64,000 nucleotides of DNA from CATZDY01 sp045599035. Lineage in GTDB: Bacteria; Bacillota; Desulfotomaculia; Desulfotomaculales; Desulfocucumaceae. The translations under genes were made by a program, and so were the position numbers. Shown piece after piece: positions 51,587-60,252 of the stretch. Position 1 is the first letter of the stretch. Every line of letters starts with the position of its first letter. Under the pieces are notes generated by a model. It saw only the letters and a program-made list of their open reading frames with translations. It had not been told where the DNA came from and searched no databases. The stretch covers positions 44,418-108,417 of the forward strand of contig JAZRVI010000032.1 of the NCBI GenBank assembly GCA_045599035.1, read 5' to 3'.

Positions 51587-54226
51587 TTAGCCGTTAATAA
51601 CCTTGGCCTGAGCTGCTGCCAAACGAGCAATCGGAATCCGGAACGGAGAACAGCTTACAAAGTCCAGATTGATCATATGACAGAATTCAATGGAATTGGG
51701 TTCGCCGCCATGTTCGCCGCAAATCCCGATTTCCAGATCCGGTTTGGCCTGACGACCCATTTCAACGGTAATTTTCATGAGTTTGCCAACGCCTTTGCGA
51801 TCCAGAACAACAAACGGGTTATCTTTCAAAACTTTTTTGTCCAGATAATCGTTCATAAATTTACCTTCTGCATCATCCCGGCTGAAGCCCAGGGTGGTTT
51901 GGGTCAGGTCGTTGGTGCCGAAGGTGAAGAAATCAGCATATTCGGCAACTTCATCAGCCAGCAGGGAAGCTCTGGGAATTTCAATCATGGTTCCCACAGT
52001 ATAATGGAAGTCAACTCCGGTTTCGGCTTTAACTTCTGCCCCAACTTTATCTACAACTTCCCGCAGGAATTTTAATTCTTTGGGTTCGATAACCAGCGGA
52101 ATTTCTACTTCCGGAATAACATTAACGCCTTCTTTGGTCAGTTGAGCGGCAGCCTGGAAAATGGCTCTGGCCTGCATGGCATAAACTTCCGGATAGCTGA
52201 TACCCAAACGGCAGCCCCGGTGACCCAGCATGGGGTTAAATTCAGACAGAGAGCGAACCTTGACCAGCATGGCTTCTTTGGCTGCAATTTCTGCCGGATC
52301 GCCATTGGTCAATTTCAAAGTGGTAATATCTACTACCAGTTCTTCAGCATTGGGCAGGAATTCGTGCAGCGGAGGATCCAGCAGACGAATGCAAACCGGC
52401 AGACCTTCCATAGCTTTCAAAATGCCATAGAAATCGCCCTGCTGCATGGGCAGCAAATTAGCCAGAGCTTTTTCCCGATCTTCCAGGGTTTCAGCCAAAA
52501 TCATCTGCTGAACGAAAGGCAGACGATCCTGAGCCATGAACATATGTTCGGTACGGGTCAAACCAATACCTTCGGCTCCGAAATCACGAGCTTTGGCAGC
52601 GTCTACCGGGTTGTCGGCATTGGCTTTAACGCTCATGGTGCGAATGCTGTCAGCCCATTCCAGCAATTCTTTAAATTCATTGGACAGTTCGGGGTCAATC
52701 ATCGGAACGCTGCCGACAATAACCTGACCGGTAGAACCATCAATGGAAATTACATCGCCTTTTTTAATAACAGTATCGCCTACTGTAAACTGCTGGGCTT
52801 CATAGCTGATTTTCAAAACTTCGCAGCCGCAAACGCAGGGTTTACCCATGCCGCGGGCTACAACGGCAGCGTGACTGGTCATGCCGCCTCTGGAGGTCAG
52901 AATACCCTGAGCTGCTACAATACCGTGAATATCATCCGGAGTGGTTTCGGTGCGAACCAGAATAACTTTTTCCCCGGCTTTTTTCATGTCTTCGGCTTCG
53001 TCAGCACTAAAGGTTACCTTACCGCTGGCTGCTCCCGGAGAAGCGGACAGACCTTTGGCCAAAACTTCCAGCTTGGCATTGGGATCAATCCGGCGGTGCA
53101 GCAGCTGATCCAGTTGAGCGGGTTCAATCCGAACAATAGCTTCTTCTTTGGTGATTAAGCCTTCATGCACCATTTCTACCGCTATCCGAACCGCAGCCGG
53201 AGTAGTCCGTTTGCCGTTCCGGGTTTGCAGCATATACAATTTGCCCCGTTCTACAGTAAATTCAATGTCCTGCATATTGCGGTAATGTTTTTCCAGCAGT
53301 TCGCAGGTTTCTTTAAACTGACGATAAACATCCGGCAGGTCGCTTTGCAGAGCGGCAATCGGCTGAGGAGTCCGAATCCCGGCTACAACATCTTCGCCCT
53401 GAGCATTCATCAGATATTCGCCGTACAGAGTGTTTTCCCCGGTGGAAGGGTTACGGGTAAAGGCAACGCCAGTACCGCAGTCATCACCCATATTGCCGTA
53501 AACCATCAGCTGAACATTAACAGCGGTTCCCAGATCGTCGGAAATTTTGTTGATTTTCCGATAAACAATAGCCCGATCATTATTCCAGGAATTGAAAACG
53601 GCATAAATGGCTTTATACATTTGTTCGATGGGATCCTGCGGGAAAGGAGAACCGGTTTCTTTTTCAATTAAAGCTTTATAGCCTTTGATAACGATTTTCC
53701 AGTCATCCGCACTTAAATCCTTGTCATATTCAACGCCGGCCTGATTTTTCTGAGCTTCCAGAATAGCTTCAAATTTGGCGTGTTCAATGTTCAGAACTAC
53801 ATCCCCAAACATATTCAGAAAACGACGATAGCAGTCGTAAGCAAAACGCGGGTTATTGGTGGCCTTGGCTAAGGCTTCCACAGTATCATCATTTAAACCA
53901 AGATTCAAAACAGTGTCCATCATCCCAGGCATGGAAATGGGAGCTCCGGAACGAACGCTGACCAGCATGGGATTAACCTTGTCGCCGAATTTTTTACCGG
54001 AAAGTTCCTGGATAATGGCAACTTTTTCCATAACCTGTTCTTCCATGCCTTCCGGGAATTTGCGTCCGGCTACATAGAAATCCTTGCAGGCTTCGGTGGT
54101 AATAGTAAATCCCTGCGGAACCGGCAGACCGATATTGGTCATTTCTGCCAGGTTAGCTCCTTTACCTCCCAGCAGATCTTTCATATCTGCTTTGCCTTCT
54201 TTGAAAAGATAGACATATTTAGTCAT
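51587..54226 (-). CDS. ppdK: Pyruvate, phosphate dikinase
   Basis: About 879 residues, standard length. N-terminal ATP domain MTKYVYLFKEGKADMKDLLGGKGANLAEM; phosphohistidine domain with GGMTSHAAVVARGMGKPC (catalytic His about 455); C-terminal PEP domain with GICGEHGGEPNSIEF (catalytic Cys). It interconverts pyruvate, ATP and phosphate with PEP, AMP and pyrophosphate. The ATG at 54226 or a TTG at 54232 (better spaced to GGGGG) can be the start. The usual DUF299 regulator of PPDK is not next to it; a CcpN-like gene lies upstream. Confidence 0.97.
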   Translation of the reverse strand: MTKYVYLFKEGKADMKDLLGGKGANLAEMTNIGLPVPQGFTITTEACKDFYVAGRKFPEGMEEQVMEKVAIIQELSGKKFGDKVNPMLVSVRSGAPISMPGMMDTVLNLGLNDDTVEALAKATNNPRFAYDCYRRFLNMFGDVVLNIEHAKFEAILEAQKNQAGVEYDKDLSADDWKIVIKGYKALIEKETGSPFPQDPIEQMYKAIYAVFNSWNNDRAIVYRKINKISDDLGTAVNVQLMVYGNMGDDCGTGVAFTRNPSTGENTLYGEYLMNAQGEDVVAGIRTPQPIAALQSDLPDVYRQFKETCELLEKHYRNMQDIEFTVERGKLYMLQTRNGKRTTPAAVRIAVEMVHEGLITKEEAIVRIEPAQLDQLLHRRIDPNAKLEVLAKGLSASPGAASGKVTFSADEAEDMKKAGEKVILVRTETTPDDIHGIVAAQGILTSRGGMTSHAAVVARGMGKPCVCGCEVLKISYEAQQFTVGDTVIKKGDVISIDGSTGQVIVGSVPMIDPELSNEFKELLEWADSIRTMSVKANADNPVDAAKARDFGAEGIGLTRTEHMFMAQDRLPFVQQMILAETLEDREKALANLLPMQQGDFYGILKAMEGLPVCIRLLDPPLHEFLPNAEELVVDITTLKLTNGDPAEIAAKEAMLVKVRSLSEFNPMLGHRGCRLGISYPEVYAMQARAIFQAAAQLTKEGVNVIPEVEIPLVIEPKELKFLREVVDKVGAEVKAETGVDFHYTVGTMIEIPRASLLADEVAEYADFFTFGTNDLTQTTLGFSRDDAEGKFMNDYLDKKVLKDNPFVVLDRKGVGKLMKITVEMGRQAKPDLEIGICGEHGGEPNSIEFCHMINLDFVSCSPFRIPIARLAAAQAKVING

Positions 54227-54279
54227 TTTCAAGACTACCCCCTAATAAATTTTATCCTCTAAGAACAATATTTTATTAA

Positions 54280-54335
54280 TGCTCTCCCGCTGCCGAAGCA
54301 GCGAAGATCAAGCTTGATTGTTTGAGCAAGCCTTA
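54280..54335 (-). repeat. Partial right-end relic of the second mini-element family
   Basis: The short stretch TGCTCTCCCGCTGCCGAAGC followed by AAGCTTGATTGTTTGAGCAA matches the stem and distal part of 43035-43105 and 20817-20880. It lies between ppdK and the CBS-domain gene. The rest of the element is gone. Confidence 0.5.
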
Positions 54336-54359
54336 TTTTTATATTTTATGTTATGAAGC

Positions 54360-54980
54360 TCAGGCTTCCAGCTCTGCATTTATAAACAGCTTAACAATGC
54401 TGGTTTTGCTCAAGCGTCCAATTACCTCGTATTTTTTTTCTCCAACTTCCCGAACCACCGGCAGAGCATCCACCTGGTGGTCAATAATTTTTCGAGCTGC
54501 TGACAAAACACTTTCCTTGGCGGTGACAGTAATAATATTGGGCATTCTGGTCATATATAAAGCAATGGGCAAGTCCAGTGAGTTGGAAATAGCCGCCCGG
54601 AGCAGATCCTTGCGGGAAACCACTCCTTCCAGATAATTTTCCTCATCTACGATAAAGAGGGTTCCGGCATCATCCATTACCATTCGGACAATAGCTTCCC
54701 TGACCGGGCAGTCCTCTTTGATGGTATTCACCCTGGACTGAATGCTGCCGGCCTGAATGGAACTCAGCCAATCCAGCAGAATATGCGGCTGCTTTTTGCC
54801 GGTGTAACTATAACCCACCCGGGTTTTGGCATTCAAAAGGCCAAATTTGGTCAAAAAAGCCAGATCCAGCCGCAGGGTAGTTCTGGCCACCGAGAGCTTT
54901 TTGGCTATTGCTTCTCCGGTCAGAGGCCCTTCCAATTTAACCATTTCCAAAATTTTTTCCTGTCTGTCCGTCAAATCCAC
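54360..54980 (-). CDS. CcpN-like transcriptional regulator (HTH plus two CBS domains)
   Basis: The 206-residue protein begins (M)DLTDRQEKILEMVKLEGPL at a GTG (54980) after GAGG; the longer frame starts in a hydrophobic stretch and is rejected. An HTH_11-like domain (GEAIAKKLSVARTTLRLDL) is followed by two CBS domains (about 80-205; CPVREAIVRMVMDDAGTLFIVDEE and ARKIIDHQVDALPVV). In Bacillus the related CcpN represses gluconeogenic genes and lies in the glyQS-ccpN-yqfL-region. Here yqfL is missing between it and ppdK. It likely senses an adenine nucleotide. Confidence 0.85.
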   Translation of the reverse strand: MDLTDRQEKILEMVKLEGPLTGEAIAKKLSVARTTLRLDLAFLTKFGLLNAKTRVGYSYTGKKQPHILLDWLSSIQAGSIQSRVNTIKEDCPVREAIVRMVMDDAGTLFIVDEENYLEGVVSRKDLLRAAISNSLDLPIALYMTRMPNIITVTAKESVLSAARKIIDHQVDALPVVREVGEKKYEVIGRLSKTSIVKLFINAELEA

Positions 54981-55107
54981 CCGAATCGCCTCGCCGATAA
55001 TAAAATATGCTATGCTAATGACTATAATTATAACCTTTTTTAACCTCATAGTCCAGCAAAATTTTCAATTAAGACCAGCTAATTTTTCGGCAGGCTCACC
55101 GGACATT

Positions 55108-56550
55108 TTATTTTGAGCCTATTTTCAGGCCGTATTTAGCATAGCTTAAAAATTTTTGGGGAGCCTTAAGGCATTCCCTGAGCCTTTTGCCAATGTAGGC
55201 CGGCCTCCAATAAAAGCTTTTAATGGTTTGGCGGCGAAACTCCGCCAGCCGCTCCTGACTTAAAGATTGAGTGCCTTTAGTGCTGGTGTGAAAATAATCC
55301 ATGCCCAGCACATTGGCCTGCAAGGTACCGGCTTCCTCACACATTTGATAAAGCCGGGTACCATAGTAGGGTAAGGCCAGATGAATTTCAATAAAGTCGG
55401 CATCAATGGCAAAAATATGCTGCCGCAAAAGCTCCAGATCCTGCTCAGTCTCCCAGGGGAAACCAGCCATAAAAAAGCCGTAGATGGGCAGTCCCACCTC
55501 ATGAGCCCATTTAGCCGCCTGCAAATTCAGGGCAACAGTGCTGCCTTTTTGAATCCGCTTTAAGGTTTCATCACTGCCGGATTCAAAGCCAAAGGCTACT
55601 GCAAAACAGCCGGCTTCCTTCATAAGCTGCAAGGTTTCCTTTTGCAGAGGGTTGGTTCGGGAATTGGCTGTAAAATTAATTTTCCCATGCAAAGGCGAAT
55701 TAATAATTAACTGGCACAGCTCTCTGGTCCATTGGGCATTCATGGTAAAGGTATCGGCTTTAAAAAAGAAATTACGAATCTGGTATTGCTGATAACATTC
55801 CTCAATTTCCGCAAAAATATTGGCCGGTGAACGCAGCCGGATTTTTTTGCCGGAAATCTGGGGCGACAGGCAGTAAATGCAGGCTGCCGAGCAGCCCCGG
55901 GAGGTTTGGATGGTAGCCATCGGCTCTTTGGTATCCGGCCTTTGATACAAATTATTGTTCATATATTGCCGAGCCGGAAAGGGCAGGGAGTCCAGATCCT
56001 CCTCCCAGCAGTGAAAGCGGGTTTTCTGCCATTGTCCCTGCTCATCCTTATAAAAGATATTATTAACCTCGGCAATCTCACCCTGATTGCGGAGGGCATA
56101 ATCAGCAATCCCTCCAATGCAGGTTTCAGCTTCGCCTCCAATCAGATAGTCAATCCGGCTGAGGTTCAACAGCTCCAGCAAATTTGGGGAAGCATCATAA
56201 AAAATTGCTCCTTTCAAAACCACCAGAGCCTGGCTCAAATTTTTAAGCCGGGCGGCAAATTCAATATCTGAAAAAATTGTAGCGTTGGTGGTGCTTAACA
56301 TAATCAAATCCGGCTGATAAGTGTGCAGATCTTCCAGCACATCCTGTTCCAGCTTGCCTTCGGTTTGATAATCCTTTAAAAAGATTTCATAACCCTGCCT
56401 GAGTAAGACTGCTGCACTATAGCCCAAATCATTGCAGGCTCGCATACTGGTAGCCGTAGAATCCTTGATATTGCCCTGACAACGATCTTCTCCTCTTTGA
56501 TAGAGTTTTCCCGGAGGATAAAGGAGCATGATTTTATTTTTTTCAGACAT
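55108..56550 (-). CDS. B12-binding-domain radical SAM protein
   Basis: The 480-residue protein starts MSEKNKIMLLYPPGKLYQRG at 56550 (AAGGTG upstream). An N-terminal B12-binding-like domain (about 5-170) is followed by a radical SAM core with the cluster ligands in SRGCSAACIYCLSP (about 215-230), then FGFESGSDETLKRIQKG and GFPWETEQDLELL. Class-B-like members methylate or rearrange carbon centres of lipids, hopanoids or antibiotics. It follows glyS by 15 bp and precedes the CBS gene. The substrate is not visible. Confidence 0.85.
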   Translation of the reverse strand: MSEKNKIMLLYPPGKLYQRGEDRCQGNIKDSTATSMRACNDLGYSAAVLLRQGYEIFLKDYQTEGKLEQDVLEDLHTYQPDLIMLSTTNATIFSDIEFAARLKNLSQALVVLKGAIFYDASPNLLELLNLSRIDYLIGGEAETCIGGIADYALRNQGEIAEVNNIFYKDEQGQWQKTRFHCWEEDLDSLPFPARQYMNNNLYQRPDTKEPMATIQTSRGCSAACIYCLSPQISGKKIRLRSPANIFAEIEECYQQYQIRNFFFKADTFTMNAQWTRELCQLIINSPLHGKINFTANSRTNPLQKETLQLMKEAGCFAVAFGFESGSDETLKRIQKGSTVALNLQAAKWAHEVGLPIYGFFMAGFPWETEQDLELLRQHIFAIDADFIEIHLALPYYGTRLYQMCEEAGTLQANVLGMDYFHTSTKGTQSLSQERLAEFRRQTIKSFYWRPAYIGKRLRECLKAPQKFLSYAKYGLKIGSK

Positions 56551-56565
56551 AATTTTCACCTTGAC

Positions 56566-58641
56566 CTAGTCGGCCAAAACCTTTTGCAAATCAGCCACCT
56601 GGCTGGCCAAAGAAGCAACCCTTTTCAGCAAGGCCAGTCGATTATTTTTAACCTTTTCATCCTCAACCATAACCATAACCGCTTCAAAGAAGGCATCCAC
56701 CGGAGACCGCAGGGAACCCAAAGCTTCTAAAACGCCAATATAATTGCGGGCAGCCAAATCCGCCTGAGCCTGACCTTCGGCTTTTTCCAGAGCGGCCAGA
56801 AGATCGGTTTCCGCCTGGGAATCAAACAAAGCTGAATCAAGGCTTACATCCCCGCTATAATTTTTGCTTAAATTATTGGCACGATTAAAGGCTACCAGCA
56901 GAGCTTCAAAACCAGCTTCTGCCCGGAAGCTGGTCAGAGCTTCCGCCTTTTGGCGAACAGCCAGCAAATCATCATTGCCAGTGGCCAAAACAGCTTCCAG
57001 AGTATCATAAGCAAATTCCAGCAGCCCTTTCAGGCGTTGGCCAAAGAAGTCCAATAATAAAGAAGTAACCTCTTTTTTGGATTTGGTTAAAGGATATTGA
57101 GGATCATTATAAGCATCATAAGCAACGGAAATCAGCTCTTCCAGAGATAAAACCAATCCTCCGTTTAAGATGATGTTGGCAATTCCCAAAGCCTGCCGCC
57201 GCAAGGCATAGGGATCCTGAGAGCCGGTAGGCAGAATACCAATGCCAAAGCAGCCCACCAGACTATCCATCTTGTCTGCCAAAGCCAGAATCTGACCGGG
57301 CAGACTGGCGGGCAGCTCATCCCCGGCAAAACGAGGCAGATAGTGTTCAAAGATAGCCTGGGCTACAGCCTGACCTTCGCCGTTTTGCACCGCATATTCC
57401 CGACCCATAACTCCCTGTAATTCCGTAAATTCATAAACCATAGAAGTAACCAAATCAGCTTTGCAAAGCAGGGCAGAACGGTCAGCAGTTTTTTGTTCTT
57501 CCGCAGAAGCGGCCAACTTGCCGCCCAGCCATTTGGTCAAAGCGGCAATTCTTTCCACCTTGCCATAAATGGAACCCAGGCTTTCCTGCCAAACGATTTT
57601 TTTCAATTCATCGATCCGGTCAATCAGCGGGGTTTTTAAATCTTCATCCCAGAAGAAAGCCGCATCATACAATCTGGCTCGCAAAACCTTTTCATTGCCA
57701 GCCCGGACAATATCCAAATGCTCCGGAGTACCGTTTTTGACTCCGACAAATTTATTCAAAAGCCGGCCGTCTGCTCCGACTACCGGGAAATAACGCTGGT
57801 GTTCCCGCATGGGAGTGACCAGAGCTTCCTTGGGCAGCCGCAAAAATTCAGCGTCAAAGCTGCCAACAAAGGCGGTCGGCCATTCCAGCAAATTATTCAC
57901 TTCATCCAATAATTCGGCATTTTCTTCGGCCTGCCCCCCGGCTTCCTGGGCTACCTGACAGACCTGCTGCCAAATTAAGGCTTTGCGTTGAGCGGTATCA
58001 GCCATAACATAAGCCTTATGCAGGGTTTCCAGATACTCTTCCGGCTGATTCAGGGTCAGCGGTTCCTTGGCCAGAAAACGATGGCCATGGGTAATCCGGC
58101 CGGAATCCAAATTGGCAAAGTTAAAGGGAATAATTTCCTGATTATACAAGCCCACCAGCCAGCGAATCGGGCGGGCAAAGCGTATTGCCAAATCGCCCCA
58201 CCGCATGGGCTTGGGGAAATGCAGGCCGGTAATTAAATCCAGGCAAAATTGAGGCAGAACTTCCCTGACCGGTCGGCCTTCCTGCCGAATGACGGCAAAA
58301 ACATAATCTACTCCGTTCAGATCCTTGCGGATTAAATCCTGAGCTGCAACTTTCTGGCTTTTGGCAAAACCTAAAGCCGCTTTGGTCAAATTGCCGTCTG
58401 CATCATAGGCCACCTTGACCGCCGGGCCTTTAACCTCTTTGGTCAGGGATTGCTGCTCATCCCCCAAGCCTTCAATTAATAAAGCCAAACGCCGGGGAGT
58501 ACCGTAAGCCTTGATTTGGCCAAAGGCAATTCGTAATTCAGTCAGCATTTTCTGGCTCATTTCTTCCAACTGCTGCAAAGCCGGATCAATAAAACGAGCC
58601 GGTAATTCTTCTACTCCAATTTCCAGTAAAAAGCTGCTCAT
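56566..58641 (-). CDS. glyS: Glycyl-tRNA synthetase beta subunit
   Basis: The 691-residue protein starts MSSFLLEIGVEELPARFIDPALQQL and has KEVKGPAVKVAYD, HRFLAKEPLTL, TPMREHQRYFPV and FVGVKNGTPEHLDIVRAGNEKVLRARLYDAAFFW, all diagnostic. The C-terminal part (about 600-691) is the anticodon-binding domain. The beta subunit binds tRNA; the alpha subunit holds the active site. The start overlaps the glyQ stop by 1 bp, so the two are made in equal amounts. Length is normal. Confidence 0.97.
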   Translation of the reverse strand: MSSFLLEIGVEELPARFIDPALQQLEEMSQKMLTELRIAFGQIKAYGTPRRLALLIEGLGDEQQSLTKEVKGPAVKVAYDADGNLTKAALGFAKSQKVAAQDLIRKDLNGVDYVFAVIRQEGRPVREVLPQFCLDLITGLHFPKPMRWGDLAIRFARPIRWLVGLYNQEIIPFNFANLDSGRITHGHRFLAKEPLTLNQPEEYLETLHKAYVMADTAQRKALIWQQVCQVAQEAGGQAEENAELLDEVNNLLEWPTAFVGSFDAEFLRLPKEALVTPMREHQRYFPVVGADGRLLNKFVGVKNGTPEHLDIVRAGNEKVLRARLYDAAFFWDEDLKTPLIDRIDELKKIVWQESLGSIYGKVERIAALTKWLGGKLAASAEEQKTADRSALLCKADLVTSMVYEFTELQGVMGREYAVQNGEGQAVAQAIFEHYLPRFAGDELPASLPGQILALADKMDSLVGCFGIGILPTGSQDPYALRRQALGIANIILNGGLVLSLEELISVAYDAYNDPQYPLTKSKKEVTSLLLDFFGQRLKGLLEFAYDTLEAVLATGNDDLLAVRQKAEALTSFRAEAGFEALLVAFNRANNLSKNYSGDVSLDSALFDSQAETDLLAALEKAEGQAQADLAARNYIGVLEALGSLRSPVDAFFEAVMVMVEDEKVKNNRLALLKRVASLASQVADLQKVLAD

Positions 58642-59519
58642 TATTTTTGATCCTCCTTAATTAAGGGATAACCCATTTTTTCTCTTTGCTCGGCATAGGC
58701 AAAAGCACAGGTGCGAGCCAGGTTTCTGACCCGGTGAATATAGCCGGTTCTTTCGGTTACGCTGATGGCTCCCCGGGCATCCAGCAAATTGAAGGTGTGG
58801 GAGCATTTTAAAACATAATCATAGGCCGGCAGCACCAAACCGCTTTCGGCAATCCGCAAGGCTTCCGCTTCAAACATATCAAACATTTTGAAAAGCATTT
58901 CGGCATTGGATACTTCAAAATTATAGGTGGAATGCTCTACTTCACTTAAATGGTGAACATCTCCATAGGTAATGCCATTAACCCATTCAATGTCAAATAC
59001 ACTGTCCACTTCCTGAATAAACATGGCCAAACGCTCAATTCCATAGGTAATTTCCGCACAAACCGGCTTGCAGTCAATGCCGCCGCATTGCTGGAAATAG
59101 GTAAACTGGGTTACTTCCATGCCGTCCAGCCAGACTTCCCAGCCCAGCCCCCAGGCTCCCAGAGTAGGGGATTCCCAGTTGTCTTCTACGAAACGAATAT
59201 CATGCAGATCCGGATCAATTCCAATGGCCTTCAGGCTTTGCAGGTAAACCTCCAAAACATCATCCGGAGAAGGTTTCAGGATAACCTGATATTGATAGTA
59301 ATGCTGCAAGCGGTTGGGGTTTTCTCCATAACGACCGTCAGTCGGACGGCGAGAAGGTTCGACATAAGCCACCCGCCAGGGTTCCGGGCCAATAGCCCGC
59401 AGGAAGGTGGCTGGGTTCATGGTTCCAGCTCCCTTTTCAACATCATAGGGCTGCTGCAAAATACAATGCTGCTTGCTCCAGAAATTGTCCAGGGTCATAA
59501 TGATCTCCTGAAAATTCAA
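58641..59519 (-). CDS. glyQ: Glycyl-tRNA synthetase alpha subunit
   Basis: The 292-residue protein MNFQEIIMTLDNFWSKQHCI begins as the family does; the start is the TTG at 59519, with AGGAGG 8 bp upstream. The class-II motifs are TFLRAIGPEPWRVAYVEPSRRPTDGRYGENPNR and QFTYFQQCGGIDCKPV (each given only in part as landmarks at about 37-70 and 145-160). It joins glycine to tRNA-Gly as alpha2beta2. A glycine T-box lies just upstream. Confidence 0.97.
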   Translation of the reverse strand: MNFQEIIMTLDNFWSKQHCILQQPYDVEKGAGTMNPATFLRAIGPEPWRVAYVEPSRRPTDGRYGENPNRLQHYYQYQVILKPSPDDVLEVYLQSLKAIGIDPDLHDIRFVEDNWESPTLGAWGLGWEVWLDGMEVTQFTYFQQCGGIDCKPVCAEITYGIERLAMFIQEVDSVFDIEWVNGITYGDVHHLSEVEHSTYNFEVSNAEMLFKMFDMFEAEALRIAESGLVLPAYDYVLKCSHTFNLLDARGAISVTERTGYIHRVRNLARTCAFAYAEQREKMGYPLIKEDQK

Positions 59520-59573
59520 ATTTTTCGTCCTCCTATACTAAAAAAAATTTTTTGGCTTTTTGGCTCCAAAAGA

Positions 59574-59800
59574 CAAAAAAACCCTCCTGTCTCCGGCTTT
59601 ATGCAAGGCCGGGGACGAGAAGCGTTAGTTCCCGCGGTTCCACCCCGTTTCCAAAGCTCAATCAGCTTTGACACTTTTTCCAATCCGGCCAAAGGCTTCA
59701 GGTTTCCAGCTCCAAAACTCCCTTCGTTCAAAGTTAGCTGTCAGGCTTGCACCGGTTCCCGACTCTCTGCAAGCTTTCTTTGGACTACTCTTTTCTTCAT
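59574..59800 (-). promoter_or_regulatory. T-box riboswitch (tRNA-Gly) before glyQS
   Basis: The minus strand shows Stem I parts AGAGAG and GGTGCAAGCC, a basal stem TCCAAA (59779-59784) / TTTGGA (59711-59716), a GGG/GGA triplet in the expected specifier place (59719-59722), and the T-box GGGGTGGAACCGCGGG (59631-59646). A terminator stem (gtccccggcctt / aaagccggagac, 59589-59616) with a T7 tail follows. Uncharged tRNA-Gly should favour the antiterminator. Confidence 0.94.
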
Positions 59801-59949
59801 CGCCACCCGAAACGAATTGAAAATTTTTAATTTGCTAATAATTTAACACAAAAGACCCGCTTTCGTCAAGGGGTAAGCAACTTGTTTCAGGGCAACAGCA
59901 TTTAAAATTTAGAAAATATGTGATAGAATAAAGTCATGAATATTATGGA

Positions 59950-60129
59950 ATGAAAAGAAATTTTTTTAAAGATATGGATTACCTTGGAAAAGAACAAGAA
60001 GAGTGGTTCAAACAGTTTCTCGAATTGCCCAACGGAATACCATATAGTGATACATTCAAGCAAGTATTTGAGCGATTATACCCTGTATTTTATTTTAAAT
60101 GCTGTTGCCCTGTGCTTCCTTCCTTGTAA
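59950..60129 (+). pseudogene. ISAs1-family transposase remnant
   Basis: Positions 59968-60084 translate to KDMDYLGKEQEEWFKQFLEL and then PNGIPYSDTFKQVFERLYP, which matches the conserved N-terminal region of ISAs1 (H-repeat) transposases. The frame from 59950 ends after 59 residues, with no catalytic domain. It lies between the T-box and argS; its last bases overlap the argS -35 box. Confidence 0.75.
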
Positions 60130-60152
60130 ATTGATTTTTCTTATGGTATAAT
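60124..60152 (+). promoter_or_regulatory. Promoter of argS
   Basis: TTGTAA (60124-60129), a 17-bp spacer with TGG before the -10, and a perfect TATAAT (60147-60152) lie about 75-100 bp before argS. The -35 box falls in the end of an ISAs1 remnant. Confidence 0.75.
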
Positions 60153-60252
60153 AAAGCTGAAATTCTACATAGACAAATCTAATTGGCTTTCGGAGTTTGT
60201 GCCGAAAAGCTAATTTTTTGGAAAAATGCCTAAAAAAGGAGAGATTGATCAA

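Noticed and set aside
52142..53158. 338-codon open frame on the plus strand
   Set aside because: It is antisense to ppdK and rich in Phe, Gln and Asn as shadows of this gene usually are.
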